NCBI GenBank assembly: GCA_003194525.1
Contig: NBIV01000163.1
Coordinates: forward strand, 124,001-188,000
DNA length: 64,000 nucleotides
From: Gracilariopsis chorda
Taxonomy: Eukaryota > Rhodophyta > Florideophyceae > Gracilariales > Gracilariaceae
Direction of reading: 5' to 3'
Shown here: positions 10,485 through 21,261 of the stretch, piece by piece
Numbering within the stretch: position 1 is the stretch's first letter
Layout: the number at the start of each line of letters is the position of its first letter
Made by a program: the position numbers and the translations under genes
Notes under the pieces: model-generated
Told to the model about the DNA's origin: nothing
What the model saw: only the letters and a program-made list of their open reading frames with translations
The model's database searches: none

Positions 10485-12425
10485 ATGCCCCAGGCACCCC
10501 AGCCTGCTCCCGCTGTCGCGGCTTCAAGCCCCCGTGGAACGGGCGATAACACCTCCCAGGGGACTTCCCTGGAATCCCAGGTCCGCGCTCTGTGGACCGC
10601 CCATGACACCCTTGTAGGGGAACTAAAATCACTCCAAGAGGTGGTCTTGGCAACGCCCGTAAAGGAGGTCGCCGAGGAACTCCGTATTTTACGGTATGAC
10701 GTCAACTCCGTGTTGGAGAGTTTGGGACAACCCGCCACCTTCATCGAAGGAGTTGAAGCCCGATTTGATCGGATTGGTGCCCGCTTGGAGACGCTGGAGC
10801 AGTTCGTCCTCATGGACAAACCATCCCCGGGTGATCCGGTAAACGAGGCATCGCACAACGACCAGCTTGCTGGGAAGCAGAAACGCCGTCATCGACGGAA
10901 ACACCACCGAAAATATTCGGACTCCGATTCTTCGACATCGTCGGACTCATCCCGAAACCATTCGGTTAGCTCGAGCTCCTCGGACTCCGACTCGGAGGAC
11001 GAGAAGCGAGGCTACTCCTCCCGCTCGAAGCGGTCATCGGCTACTGAAGGTGTGGTCCGAACCCGCCAGAAGCGGAGAAGACACCCCGGTCTTCGGGAAT
11101 TGAAACCGACAAACCCGGATTACCGGAAGCTTTTATCATACCGGTACTACCTGCTCGAAGACTCGTCACTTGGACGTACGCCCCGTGGTACGGGAAATGT
11201 GCGAGAATGCATTAAGCGAATGCAGCTCTCGCTCCGCAACCAGTATTTTACTGGAGAGGACCCAGTCCTAGTACTGGATTTCCTATCCCGCTTTGTAGCG
11301 GAGGCCGATATCCTCGGTATGAATGAGGGACAAGCCTATTTGGCTTTACCGCATTTCTTACGGGGAGTGGCGGAGGACCAATACAACTCTGTCAGAGGAT
11401 CTTCTCGTGTCTCCGAGGGAGGAGTTACTTGCTGGCCGGAGGCTGTGCAGTATCTTCTGCGCTCCTACGCCACAAACACCACTATGCAGCAGGCTATCCT
11501 CGCTTTGCGAGATACACGCCAGCGTGCTGGAAAGACCGAGACCGATTACTCGGTGCGCCTTAACAAGGCTTTCCACAGATGTGGTAACGTATACCCCGCT
11601 GGGGAGCGCAGTACCATGTTCATCGATGGTCTTGACCCAGCAATCCGGAGTTTAGTTACCCGTTATCGGGAGGACAAGCGGAGGATCACCTATCTCGAGC
11701 TACTCCAACACGCCCGAGCGGAAGGGGATGCACTTCGTGCAAGAACTCCGAACAATCGGTCTAAATCCGCCAAGGCGTTGTTGCTGGAAAGCGAAGCTTC
11801 CTCACTCCCGCTCACCGCGGATTGGAACCCTGGACAGGGATTTGATACCGTGCATTTAGTGCAGGGGGATGGTGTGTCGATATCCACCAGTGATTTACCG
11901 TCAACGACGGAGATGACCCGTGATACGGGAACGGAAGACCCCGTTTTGTACGGTGGTAACAGTCGGGTTCAACCCCAACGACTCCCGTTTTCAAACGGTC
12001 AATCCCGTTATCAACGGCCTGGATGGACTGACACCCGCCCTGTGGTTCGCTTCTCCGATACTCGGAATAATAATCCGCGTGTCGCGGTATTGGCTCTCAT
12101 TTGCCACCTGTGCTATGCCCATGGCCATACCTCACCTCACTGTATTTGTTCACTGAAGGATATGGCCAAGGTAGTGGCAAATTATGAGGCCCTCACTCCA
12201 GAGGAGAAACGTTCCGTCCCAACGGCTTCCTACCTCCGTGCTAGAACGGACTTTTCCCATGCCCTGCCACAGACCCCACGTGCGCGGCAAGCTTCATACA
12301 CCCCGATTCGGGAGATCACGCAACCATCGGTTGCAACCCCCGCTTATGCGGATAGAAACCCCCGTCAACGGGATGAAGCACTCGTTGTCGAGGAAACCAA
12401 CCCACCGCCGAAGGCGGAAAACTAA
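10485..12425 (+). CDS. gag: Gypsy copy 1 Gag
   Basis: 646-residue structural protein that packages the element RNA. Starts at the ATG at 10485; an earlier ATG at 10456 is in another frame. Order: Pro/Ala-rich start; a helical, possibly coiled-coil segment about 28-115; a basic then Ser/Asp-rich and SR-like tract about 130-200 (RRHRRKHHRK, SDSDSSTSSD); a retrotransposon gag domain about 215-420 (YFTGEDPVLVLDFLSRFV); one CX2CX4HX4C zinc knuckle (CHLCYAHGHTSPHC) near 541. It ends TAA at 12423, with pol in the -1 frame overlapping its last 49 bases. The frame is intact. Confidence 0.93.
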   Translation: MPQAPQPAPAVAASSPRGTGDNTSQGTSLESQVRALWTAHDTLVGELKSLQEVVLATPVKEVAEELRILRYDVNSVLESLGQPATFIEGVEARFDRIGARLETLEQFVLMDKPSPGDPVNEASHNDQLAGKQKRRHRRKHHRKYSDSDSSTSSDSSRNHSVSSSSSDSDSEDEKRGYSSRSKRSSATEGVVRTRQKRRRHPGLRELKPTNPDYRKLLSYRYYLLEDSSLGRTPRGTGNVRECIKRMQLSLRNQYFTGEDPVLVLDFLSRFVAEADILGMNEGQAYLALPHFLRGVAEDQYNSVRGSSRVSEGGVTCWPEAVQYLLRSYATNTTMQQAILALRDTRQRAGKTETDYSVRLNKAFHRCGNVYPAGERSTMFIDGLDPAIRSLVTRYREDKRRITYLELLQHARAEGDALRARTPNNRSKSAKALLLESEASSLPLTADWNPGQGFDTVHLVQGDGVSISTSDLPSTTEMTRDTGTEDPVLYGGNSRVQPQRLPFSNGQSRYQRPGWTDTRPVVRFSDTRNNNPRVAVLALICHLCYAHGHTSPHCICSLKDMAKVVANYEALTPEEKRSVPTASYLRARTDFSHALPQTPRARQASYTPIREITQPSVATPAYADRNPRQRDEALVVEETNPPPKAEN

Positions 12426-12505
12426 CTGAGGGAGTCTCCCCTTTGGGAGAGGCGTCCTCAAGAACGAGGCTGTTGGCGCCCGAGGCGTCCTCGCCTCGCT
12501 CCCCG
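12377..12505 (+). promoter_or_regulatory. Candidate -1 frameshift region between gag and pol
   Basis: The pol frame is open from 12377 and overlaps gag to 12425, in the -1 frame, in both copies (second copy about 21213-21261). The pol frame has no ATG near its start. Just after the gag stop is a stem TCTCCC-CTTT-GGGAGA (about 12435-12450), then GAGGCG-TCCT-CGCCTC (about 12482-12497). A canonical slippery heptamer is not present; the run GGAAAAC lies just before the stop. Confidence 0.45.
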
Positions 12506-15500
12506 GTGAAAGTCCTCTCGAGGAAAGACACCGCTGACGCGGACTCTGCGCACCCCGGTGTGTTGCGTCGCCCGTGGATACGGAGTAAAAATCCCCGGAT
12601 TCCCGGTAGAGTCTTGGTCTTGGCCAAGCGCAACTATAAGGTCTATGCAGACCTTGGCCTTGACCCCCAGTTTATGGTGAGGTTTCTCACAGTCCTGGAT
12701 GCAGTGGCAGGCCCCAACTTTGTTGTGGAATCATTGTTACCCCCGCTTATGCGGTCGCGTATCCGCTCTGACGCGGTCCCCGACATTTCGGATGCGAACA
12801 ACAATCCGTTACAAACGGTGGGCACAGTGGACCTCGTCGTGAGACTTGGTACCTCTGTGGTGAAGTTGGACTTCATCGTTTGCCGTTCATTGGCAGCACC
12901 AGTGATACTGGGATGTGATTACTGCGACAGATTTGTCGACGCAATCAGGCCCCGCCTCAGGCGTGTAGAACTTGACGACGGATCGTCGGTTCCGATTGTT
13001 CGCCGCCCGCTAAAGCGGTCCTCTCGGAAACAAGTTCCGCTCCCTGCTGCGCAGGAACCACCGCCGGCGTCCCGCGAGTCCACCAAACTCCGCGTCGCTG
13101 CCTCGGTTTCTATACCGGCTGAGTCCCAAGTCTGGGTGCAGGTAAATTCCCGTCAACACGGTCTTCGGGTTATACAACCCATCGCCTCGTTGTACGAGAA
13201 ATCCCAGCTGGCGCTGGCTTATGGAATTGTCTCCATTTCCCCGGATGTTCCTTTCCGGATATTGGTTGCCAACCTTGGCAAACACCCCCAGTATCTGGTA
13301 AAACACCAAGTAACTGGGAGTGTAACCCCCCATCGTATGGGAATGCTGCCAACGAAGATGACAGCCGCCGATGTACTCGGAGTTACCACCTCTTCTGAGG
13401 AGTTCGCCCCGCCGTCCGAAGTCGTCAAGTCTAAGGAGAGGGAGGAAACCGCTACTTCAGCGTCGAACATACCGAGTAACTCGGAATTGCGAACCACACC
13501 TGTTCCACAGGACAATGCTACATCGAGCAACGACCGGATTGATCCGGAAAAAGCACTTGAAGCGCTGGACTTCAGCCACGTGCCAGAGTTGCACCGCGAC
13601 AAACTCCGTACCATGTTACGCGAATTCACCACAATGTGGTATGGCTCGCTTGGCGAGATTAATGCAACGGAAGACCGGATCGATTTAGTCCCCGGTGCGC
13701 GACCGGTTGCACAGCTCCCTTACAGGGCAGGTCCGAAAGCTCGGGAAGAGGAGCAGTCCCAAGTGGACAAGATGCTCTGCACAGGTGTGATTGAGCCCGC
13801 TCAATCACCCTGGGCATCCCCAGTGGTACTGGCTTTAGAGGCCGACGGAACCTGGAGGTTCTGTGTCGACTACCGCCGGCTCAATGCCGTGACCGTTAGG
13901 GACACGTACCCTATCCCTCGTATGGACGAGTGCATTGACTCCCTTGGAGACGCCACCGTGTTCACGGCCCTTGATGCCAATTGGGGATATTGGCAAGTAC
14001 CTGTCAGACAGGAGGATCGCGACAAAACCGCATTCACCTGCCACGCAGGAACGTACCGCTTCAAGCGGATGCCATTTGGTTTACCAAACGCCCCCGCCAC
14101 CTTTCAGCGTGCAGTAGATATTCTACTCAACTGCTTAAAGTGGCGGAGCTGTCTGGTCTACCTTGATGATATTATCATCTTCTCCAACTCGTTGGACGAC
14201 CATCTCACTCACGTCCGAGACGTGCTGACCGTACTCCGCGATGCGGGAATTACCCTCAAGTTGAGGAAATGCGAGTTTTTCACAGATACTGTGAAGTATC
14301 TGGGTCACATTATCCGTCCTGGACGGTTAGCGATCGAGAAAGCTCGAGTCAAATCCCTCGTCGAGGCGAAAGAGCCCCGTACTCAAACGGAACTGCGCTC
14401 CTTTCCGCGGCTGGTCAACGTCTACAGACGGTTTATCCCGAACTTTTCGGATACTGCGGCCCCCTGAACGCGTTGTTGCGAAAGGGGAACCCCCCAAAAC
14501 TGGGAACATTTACGCCCGAGCAATCGGAAGCCTTCAACTCCTTAAAGGAGGCTGTCACATCAGCACCAATCCTACATCTCCCAAAACTTGGGTTGCCATA
14601 CTCCGTAGATACGGACTCGAGCGACTACCAAGTCGGGTGTGCTCTTTTTCAAACCACCCCCGAGGGGGAACGACATCCAATTGGTTATTGGTCGCGCTCG
14701 CTCAATGTTCATGAGCGGAACTACTCCGTATCGGAGAAAGAGTGCCTCGCCGTCGTATGGGCGATGACCACTCTGCGCCCCTACCTTATGGGAATTCACT
14801 TCACCGTATACACGGATCATTCCTCATTGAGGTGGTTGATGAATATCTCCGACCCGTCGGGACGCCTCATGCACTGGAGACTCCGCCTCGCGGAATATGA
14901 CTTTCAAGTCATTTATAAAAAGGGCGCGCAGAACACCCAAGCCGACGCTCTGTCGCGGTTACACACAAGTGGGGAAGCACTCCCAACGGAGGATGATGAA
15001 GTCCCATGTTTCATGGCCACAGACCCGGATGATCCGGAATGTGCCATCGAGGCTGGGCCAGAAAACTGGGACGAGGATGCTGACTTTGACGAACTACTCG
15101 CATCGCGAGATAAATCTGAGAACCCGTTACCGGGAAACTTTGTACCGGTATCACCGGAAGAAATGATCCGAGAACAATTCGGCGACCCATTCTGTACGAG
15201 GATTCGTGCCCGTATCAACGGTGGTGAAGATCTCCCTTTCGGGGTAAACGACAAAGGCTACCTCGTAAGGAAGGTCGAAGCCCGCCCACAGATTGTGGTA
15301 CCACATTCCCTGCAATCGCGGGTGTTACATCTATCACACTACGCCCCAATCGGAGGTCACCCAAGTGGGAGGAAACTCTACCTAACCCTGCGAAGGGATT
15401 TCTATTGGCCCGCCATGGCGGTGGATTGCTACGCCACTGTGCGGTTCTGTAGCGAATGCGCGAAGAATCGCGCCAAGCTCCGCAAAAATGCGAAGATGAT

Positions 15501-17936
15501 GAAACTATTCCCCGCAAGGGCGCCGCTCGAGTTTATCGCGATCGATATTCTCGGACCACTACTCACCACGAAACGTGGAAACAAGTTTCTACTTGTCATT
15601 ATCGACCACTTTTCTAAGCTGGTACGGACTGTCCCTCTTCGGAGGATAACCGCTCTCACGGTGGCCCAGGCTCTGGTGACGCACTGGATTATCGTCTACG
15701 GTCTCCCTGTGGAGGTGCTCTCCGATAACGGGAAACAGTTCGTGAGCAAGGTCTTCCAGGATGTTTGTCGCATCCTGGATGTCAAGTACTTGTTCACGAC
15801 TTCCTACTACCCCCAGTGAAATGGGCAAGTTGAACGGTTTAACCGGACGTTACTCGCGGCGTTACGTTCCTACGTCGCAGACCACCCAAAGAACTGGGAC
15901 ATGTACGCTGATGCGGTAACCTACGCGTACAATACGCAGGTACACCGGACTACCGGAGTTTCGCCATTCGAGTTGGTTCTATCTACAACACCCCCGCCTG
16001 TGGCGCTGGAACCCCAAGCTACCTTGGACAATTTCCCATCTGTGGGTATCTACCGGCAGCAATGGAAGCAATGGCTTTCCAAGCTGGTCCCCGCTGCGCG
16101 GATGTCGATGGCACGGGCCCAAGCCGCTTACAAGCGGGATTTTGATGCTCGCTTGCGAGGGAAACCGTCCCCGCTTCGGGCGAATAACTACGTCTTCATC
16201 AGGAAGGAGTACTACAACCCGGAACGGGAGAAGCGCCATAAACTCTCGCCTGTGGCGGATGGACCATTCAAGGTCATCTCTGTAAACACCAACACTGTCG
16301 TGGTAGAGATTGGCGACACGCACGAACGGATTTCCCGTGATCGTGTTGTCCTTGCCCCTCCTCCCTCGTCAGAGGTAGTCCTGGATCCAGGCAACCCCGT
16401 TTCTACGGACTCTGCAACACCGGAACCATCCGGCAGTACTAGGCCTACGGTACCACCACACCCCAGCCGGGGACTCTCAGACCTACCGACTCTGTCGGAC
16501 TCACCGGCTCAGCTGGGTAATTCGGGCCTCTCAGCGCCCGCCCCTACCACGTCTGCTCCACTGGCGCGCATTTATGCCCGCCAGGCGGGGAATGTTATCC
16601 ATTATCCCGCCGCTCCGTCTAAGAAGGGGGAGGAGAACACTCGTTTTCGAGGAACGATATCGCCGTCGCAACGGGAAGTTGAAACGCAGCTACTGCACAC
16701 CCCCGTCAGGGAAGGATCCCCGTTACGGTAGTAAGGCGACGATCGCCCTCAATCCCCTGAGCAGGGCGACGCCTCGAACCCGCCGTTGGCGGAAGTCCCC
16801 GCGGAAGCGGTTCAATCAGGCCAATCAGACCCGCGCCTTGCGGAGAAGAGGAGCCCAGATACACCAGCGCCGCTGGGAAATCCCCACACCCAACCTGGGG
16901 AAAAAGGCAGCCAAGCCGCAGCCGAAGCTTCGGGCCCTGGCCCACAAGCGCCGGAAACGCCTCCCGTCGTCGACGGAATTGAAGCCCCCATTCCGGGGAA
17001 TAATTTGCGCCACCTCCCGCAACGCTGCGGGGAAGAACCGAGGAACTCGGAAAAAGCGCACGCCATCGCACGCTCGAAACCGGTCATACCGGACGCTGCT
17101 CCTCCGCGTGGAGACGGTGCACCGCACTTAGCCGCCAAGCCCCTGAAAAGGGTGTCATCGGCACCTGCCCGGCACCCCCCAAAGGGGAATTTTGACCAAA
17201 ATACCGGTGTACCGGACTTAGCCCCAGGCAACCCGTCAGTAGCCGGGGACACCACGGCGTCGCCGGAACGTATGGTGCAGAGCGCTCGTGCGCCTGGCAG
17301 GGAGGCGGTTTCCACCCAATCACCGTGTCGCACGGCACCCCCTAGGGGATTGTGGAAATGCCGATTCCGCAGGAGCGGTCATCTTCCCGCAAACTCGCGG
17401 TTCGTGAGCTCAACCGCGAAGGCGGAGCCCAAGTCCCCCGCCGACTGGCGGTTCGCCCGCATTACCGCGAAAGCGGAAATGAACCTGCCCCCATGGGGAA
17501 TGACTTGCCGATGAAAACCGTGGCACCACACACCCTCTTGAGGGATATCTTCCCGCATGAGCAGCGGCCGCTATCACAGCGCACGGCAACGCCGGAGTTA
17601 TCGCCGAACACCCTGCTAAGGGACATTATACCGCACAGCGGGCAGCCCCCGCAAGGAAGTACAGCCACCACCCGGCACGGCCGGCAGGTCTACAAACGAG
17701 AGTTCGTAGTAGACCGACTTGTCAGACACACCTGGGACCAGGATGGTATTCTACAATACCGCGTCCGCTGGTACAGGTACGACCCCAGTGGGGATACGTC
17801 GGAGCCAATTGAACACCTCCCACGGTCGCAGGTCCTGCGATACCACCGTCAAACGGGAACTGCAGCCCCGCCACGCTGGTTAATGCCCAAGTTGGGTAAC
17901 GTTGCCGCGCGAGCGGAGGGCGATAGGAAAGTATAA
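12377..17936 (+). pseudogene. pol: Gypsy copy 1 Pol: protease-RT-RNase H-integrase-linker-chromodomain, broken
   Basis: Protease region near 12690-12960 has active-site D-A-V-A-G where copy 2 has D-T-V-A-G. RT follows, with FCVDYRRLNAVT and YLDD (about 14158). A one-base loss in a C run (14460-14464, five C against six in copy 2) ends the frame at 14467. RNase H (YTDHSSLRWL) and integrase with HHCC finger and Asp residues continue in the next frame to a TGA at 15817-15819, just before the Glu-bearing segment. The C-terminal integrase (GPY/F-like) runs to TAG at 16729. A Pro/Ala/Arg-rich linker of about 1 kb follows, with a further one-base loss near 17310 and 248 bp missing relative to copy 2 near 16677. 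A chromodomain ends it (about 17698-17865). It can no longer make a full polyprotein. Confidence 0.9.
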
Positions 17937-18155
17937 CAAGGCATGGTCCGTCGAAGACGGGGAACTCAACCGAGAAACACCGTTCTAAACGGGAAAGTTT
18001 ATTCAAGGGAGCAGCTAGCTCCCCACAACACTATACTACAATAGCCGGCTATGCCAGGAAAGAAGAACCAGAGACGGCGTACGCGCTTTTATCACCCATT
18101 TTCGTCTGGGAACCCTCCGCGTCCGCGCTCGTTTTCCCGTCTTAGGGGGGGGATA
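17937..18155 (+). other. Gypsy copy 1 3' UTR with remnant of antisense ORF start and polypurine tract
   Basis: It matches both ends of the 3' region of copy 2 but lacks the ~1.78 kb between them. On the minus strand the ATG and first codons of the antisense ORF survive (MGDKSA...), then run into unrelated sequence. Eight G followed by ATA (18145-18155) directly before the LTR is the polypurine tract. Confidence 0.75.
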
Positions 18156-18982
18156 TGTAGTGCAACGCCCTCAGGGAGGGATTTTTGGTACTTGAACGCT
18201 TTCCCGATATTATCGGTTGTGTAGTGTGTATATGAACTACGCCCCACTATGGTGGATATGGACACGTGGGACACGGTTTTGGGTCAATTGGCGGTTGGCC
18301 ACAGTAGTGGATGTTGCCACGAAATGTGGAGTATTTTAGTTAATATTATTTATTATTTTCACACCCATTTCTGGGAAGCTAGTACTTAGTGCGACGGCCC
18401 ACTGCCGTCGCACCAGTAAAACTTCCCCAACAAGGGACCCCAACCTGGGGAATTGGCTCTAGTTGTTACCGCTTGCGCGCGTGCTCTACTCCTCCTTGGA
18501 GGGAAACGCCGTGAACCACGGGACATCTAACCCCCTTGCACATCTAAAGGGACCCATCACTGGGAGTATAATTGTTCCAATTGCATTGGTGTTTCGCCCT
18601 GTATAGGGAGTCCTGTCCACCCGCATCGCCATATCTGTTCGTCGCTCTCGCGACTCACTTCGTCCTCTCTTCCTCCTCTTCGTCCTTCCTTCTTCCCCTT
18701 TTTAGGGTAGCACCTCCCGCTATCCGCGGCCCTCGTGTGCGCATCCGCTCACACACCCCCACTTACGTGGAAACATACCTCTACTGAGGATCACACCCCG
18801 CTCACGCGGATACCGATTCTTCGCCTTCACCTCCCTGCGCAAGTCGCGACAGGTGTCCCTGGTCTTACAAACCGGCTTTGCCGTGACACCTCTGGGAGGG
18901 CTCTACCGAACTGGGTTCACCTCGTGAGAGGAAGATCCCGAACGTCTTTCGGTGCTTTTCCCCTTTGGGGCATTGCACCACA
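18156..18982 (+). repeat. LTR 2 (shared middle LTR)
   Basis: 827 bp, TGTAGTGCAA to TTGCACCACA. It is preceded by the polypurine tract of copy 1 and followed by the primer-binding site of copy 2, so it serves as 3' LTR of one and 5' LTR of the other. By eye about four differences from LTR 1. Confidence 0.95.
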
Positions 18983-18985
18983 AAG

Positions 18986-19006
18986 TGGTCTCCCGACCTA
19001 GAATCG
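18986..19006 (+). other. Primer-binding site, gypsy copy 2
   Basis: Identical to the site at 10150, three bases after LTR 2, starting TGGTCTCCCGACC. Confidence 0.6.
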
Positions 19007-19320
19007 GTTTTTGTTTTCCCTCTTACGAGGTTTGTTTTTATTCACCGGAAGTTCCGTGATCGTTTCCCGTCGTAACGGTATTTTCTCATGTCGAGAAATC
19101 CCTCCGATGCAGAGCCAGTGGTTACGCGTAGTTGCTCCCGCAACAACGCGGACACCTCCGAAGTTCGGTTCGTACCCCGTATCCCTATACGGACAAGTTT
19201 CAGCCGTACTGGCCCCGCTTCATCGCGGAATGATACCCCCGACCGGGAACCCCAGAACCTCCTTTTGCCCTCGTTATCACCCCGCAGGGGAATGCAACAT
19301 CGACTCCGGCTGTTGCCGCA

Positions 19321-21261
19321 ATGCCCCAGGCACCCCAGCCTGCTCCCGCTGTCGCGGCTTCAAGCCCCCGTGGAACGGGCGATAACACCTCCCAGGGGAC
19401 TTCCCTGGAATCCCAGGTCCGCGCTCTGTGGACCGCCCATGGCACCCTTGTAGGGGAACTAAAATCACTCCAAGAGGTGGTCTTGGCAACGCCCGTAAAG
19501 GAGGTCGCCGAGGAACTCCGTATTTTACGGTATGACGTCAACTCCGTGTTGGAGAGTTTGGGACAACCCGCCACCTTCATCGAAGGAGTTGAAGCCCGAT
19601 TTGATCGGATTGGTGCCCGCTTGGAGACGCTGGAGCAGTTCGTCCTCATGGACAAACCATCCCCGGGTGATCCGGTAAACGAGGCATCGCACAACGACCA
19701 GCTTGCTGGGAAGAAGAAACGACGTCATCGACGGAAACACCACCGAAAATATTCGGACTCCGATTCTTCGACATCGTCGGACTCATCCCGAAACCATTCG
19801 GTTAGCTCGAGCTCCTCGGACTCCGACTCGGAGGACGAGAAGCGAGGCTACTCCTCCCGCTCGAAGCGGTCATCGGCTACTGAAGGTGTGGTCCGAACCC
19901 GCCAGAAGCGGAGAAGACACCCCGGTCTTCGGGAATTGAAACCGACAAACCCGGATTACCGGAAGCTTTTATCATACCGGTACTACCTGCTCGAAGACTC
20001 GTCACTTGGACGTACGCCCCGTGGTACGGGAAATGTGCGAGAATGCATTAAGCGAATGCAGCTCTCGCTCCGCAACCAGTATTTTACTGGAGAGGACCCA
20101 GTCCTAGTACTGGATTTCCTATCCCGCTTTGTAGCGGAGGCCGATATCCTCGGTATGAATGAGGGACAAGCCTATTTGGCTTTACCGCATTTCTTACGGG
20201 GAGTGGCGGAGGACCAATACAACTCTGTCAGAGGATCTTCTCGTGTCTCCGAGGGAGGAGTTACTTGCTGGCCGGAGGCTGTGCAGTATCTTCTGCGCTC
20301 CTACGCCACAAACACCACTATGCAGCAGGCTATCCTCGCTTTGCGAGATACACGCCAGCGTGCTGGAAAGACCGAGACCGATTACTCGGTGCGCCTTAAC
20401 AAGGCTTTCCACAGATGTGGTAACGTATACCCCGCTGGGGAGCGCAGTACCATGTTCATCGATGGTCTTGACCCAGCAATCCGGAGTTTAGTTACCCGTT
20501 ATCGGGAGGACAAGCGGAGGATCACCTATCTCGAGCTACTCCAACACGCCCGAGCGGAAGGGGATGCACTTCGTGCAAGAACTCCGAACAATCGGTCTAA
20601 ATCCGCCAAGGCGTTGTTGCTGGAAAGCGAAGCTTCCTCACTCCCGCTCACCGCGGATTGGAACCCTGGACAGGGATTTGATACCGTGCATTTAGTGCAG
20701 GGGGATGGTGTGTCGATATCCACCAGTGATTTACCGTCAACGACGGAGATGACCCGTGATACGGGAACGGAAGACCCCGTTTTGTACGGTGGTAGCAGTC
20801 GGGTTCAACCCCAACGACTCCCGTTTTCAAACGGTCAATCCCGTTATCAACGGCCTGGATGGACTGACACCCGCCCTGTGGTTCGCTTCTCCGATACTCG
20901 GAATAATAATCCGCGTGTCGCGGTATTGGCTCTCATTTGCCACCTGTGCTATGCCCATGGCCATACCTCACCTCACTGTATTTGTTCACTGAAGGATATG
21001 GCCAAGGTAGTGGCAAATTATGAGGCCCTCACTCCAGAGGAGAAACGTTCCGTCCCAACGGCTTCCTACCTCCGTGCTAGAACGGACTTTTCCCATGCCC
21101 TGCCACAGACCCCACGTGCGCGGCAAGCTTCATACACCCCGATTCGGGAGATCACGCAACCATCGGTTGCAACCCCCGCTTATGCGGATAGAAACCCCCG
21201 TCAACGGGATGAAGCACTCGTTGTCGAGGAAACCAACCCACCGCCGAAGGCGGAAAACTAA
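19321..21261 (+). CDS. gag: Gypsy copy 2 Gag
   Basis: 646 residues, same length and layout as the Gag of copy 1 with only a few substitutions: helical N-terminal segment, basic and Ser/Asp-rich tract, gag domain, and one CX2CX4HX4C knuckle near residue 541. Starts at the ATG at 19321. The stop TAA is followed by the same two hairpins as in copy 1, and pol again overlaps in the -1 frame. The frame is intact, so two nearly identical Gag genes lie 8.8 kb apart. Confidence 0.93.
   Translation: MPQAPQPAPAVAASSPRGTGDNTSQGTSLESQVRALWTAHGTLVGELKSLQEVVLATPVKEVAEELRILRYDVNSVLESLGQPATFIEGVEARFDRIGARLETLEQFVLMDKPSPGDPVNEASHNDQLAGKKKRRHRRKHHRKYSDSDSSTSSDSSRNHSVSSSSSDSDSEDEKRGYSSRSKRSSATEGVVRTRQKRRRHPGLRELKPTNPDYRKLLSYRYYLLEDSSLGRTPRGTGNVRECIKRMQLSLRNQYFTGEDPVLVLDFLSRFVAEADILGMNEGQAYLALPHFLRGVAEDQYNSVRGSSRVSEGGVTCWPEAVQYLLRSYATNTTMQQAILALRDTRQRAGKTETDYSVRLNKAFHRCGNVYPAGERSTMFIDGLDPAIRSLVTRYREDKRRITYLELLQHARAEGDALRARTPNNRSKSAKALLLESEASSLPLTADWNPGQGFDTVHLVQGDGVSISTSDLPSTTEMTRDTGTEDPVLYGGSSRVQPQRLPFSNGQSRYQRPGWTDTRPVVRFSDTRNNNPRVAVLALICHLCYAHGHTSPHCICSLKDMAKVVANYEALTPEEKRSVPTASYLRARTDFSHALPQTPRARQASYTPIREITQPSVATPAYADRNPRQRDEALVVEETNPPPKAEN

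Larger units (their letters stand above)
9320..18982 (+). mobile_element. Ty3/gypsy chromovirus-type LTR retrotransposon, copy 1
   Basis: 5' LTR 9320-10146, internal region 10147-18155, LTR 18156-18982. The LTR pair differs at only about four sites by eye. Order inside is primer-binding site, gag, protease, RT, RNase H, integrase, long linker, chromodomain, polypurine tract. It is 98-99 percent like copy 2 over most of its length but broken independently. An 1.78 kb segment carrying the antisense ORF of copy 2 is missing, with the junction at an AGAACCAG direct repeat. The 5 bp left of it (CATAT, 9315-9319) are not repeated after the third LTR. Confidence 0.95.

Noticed and set aside
16812-17333. 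Long minus-strand frames in the gypsy linker
   Set aside because: Produced by GC-rich, hairpin-rich sequence in all frames. The plus frame matches between copies and leads into the chromodomain.
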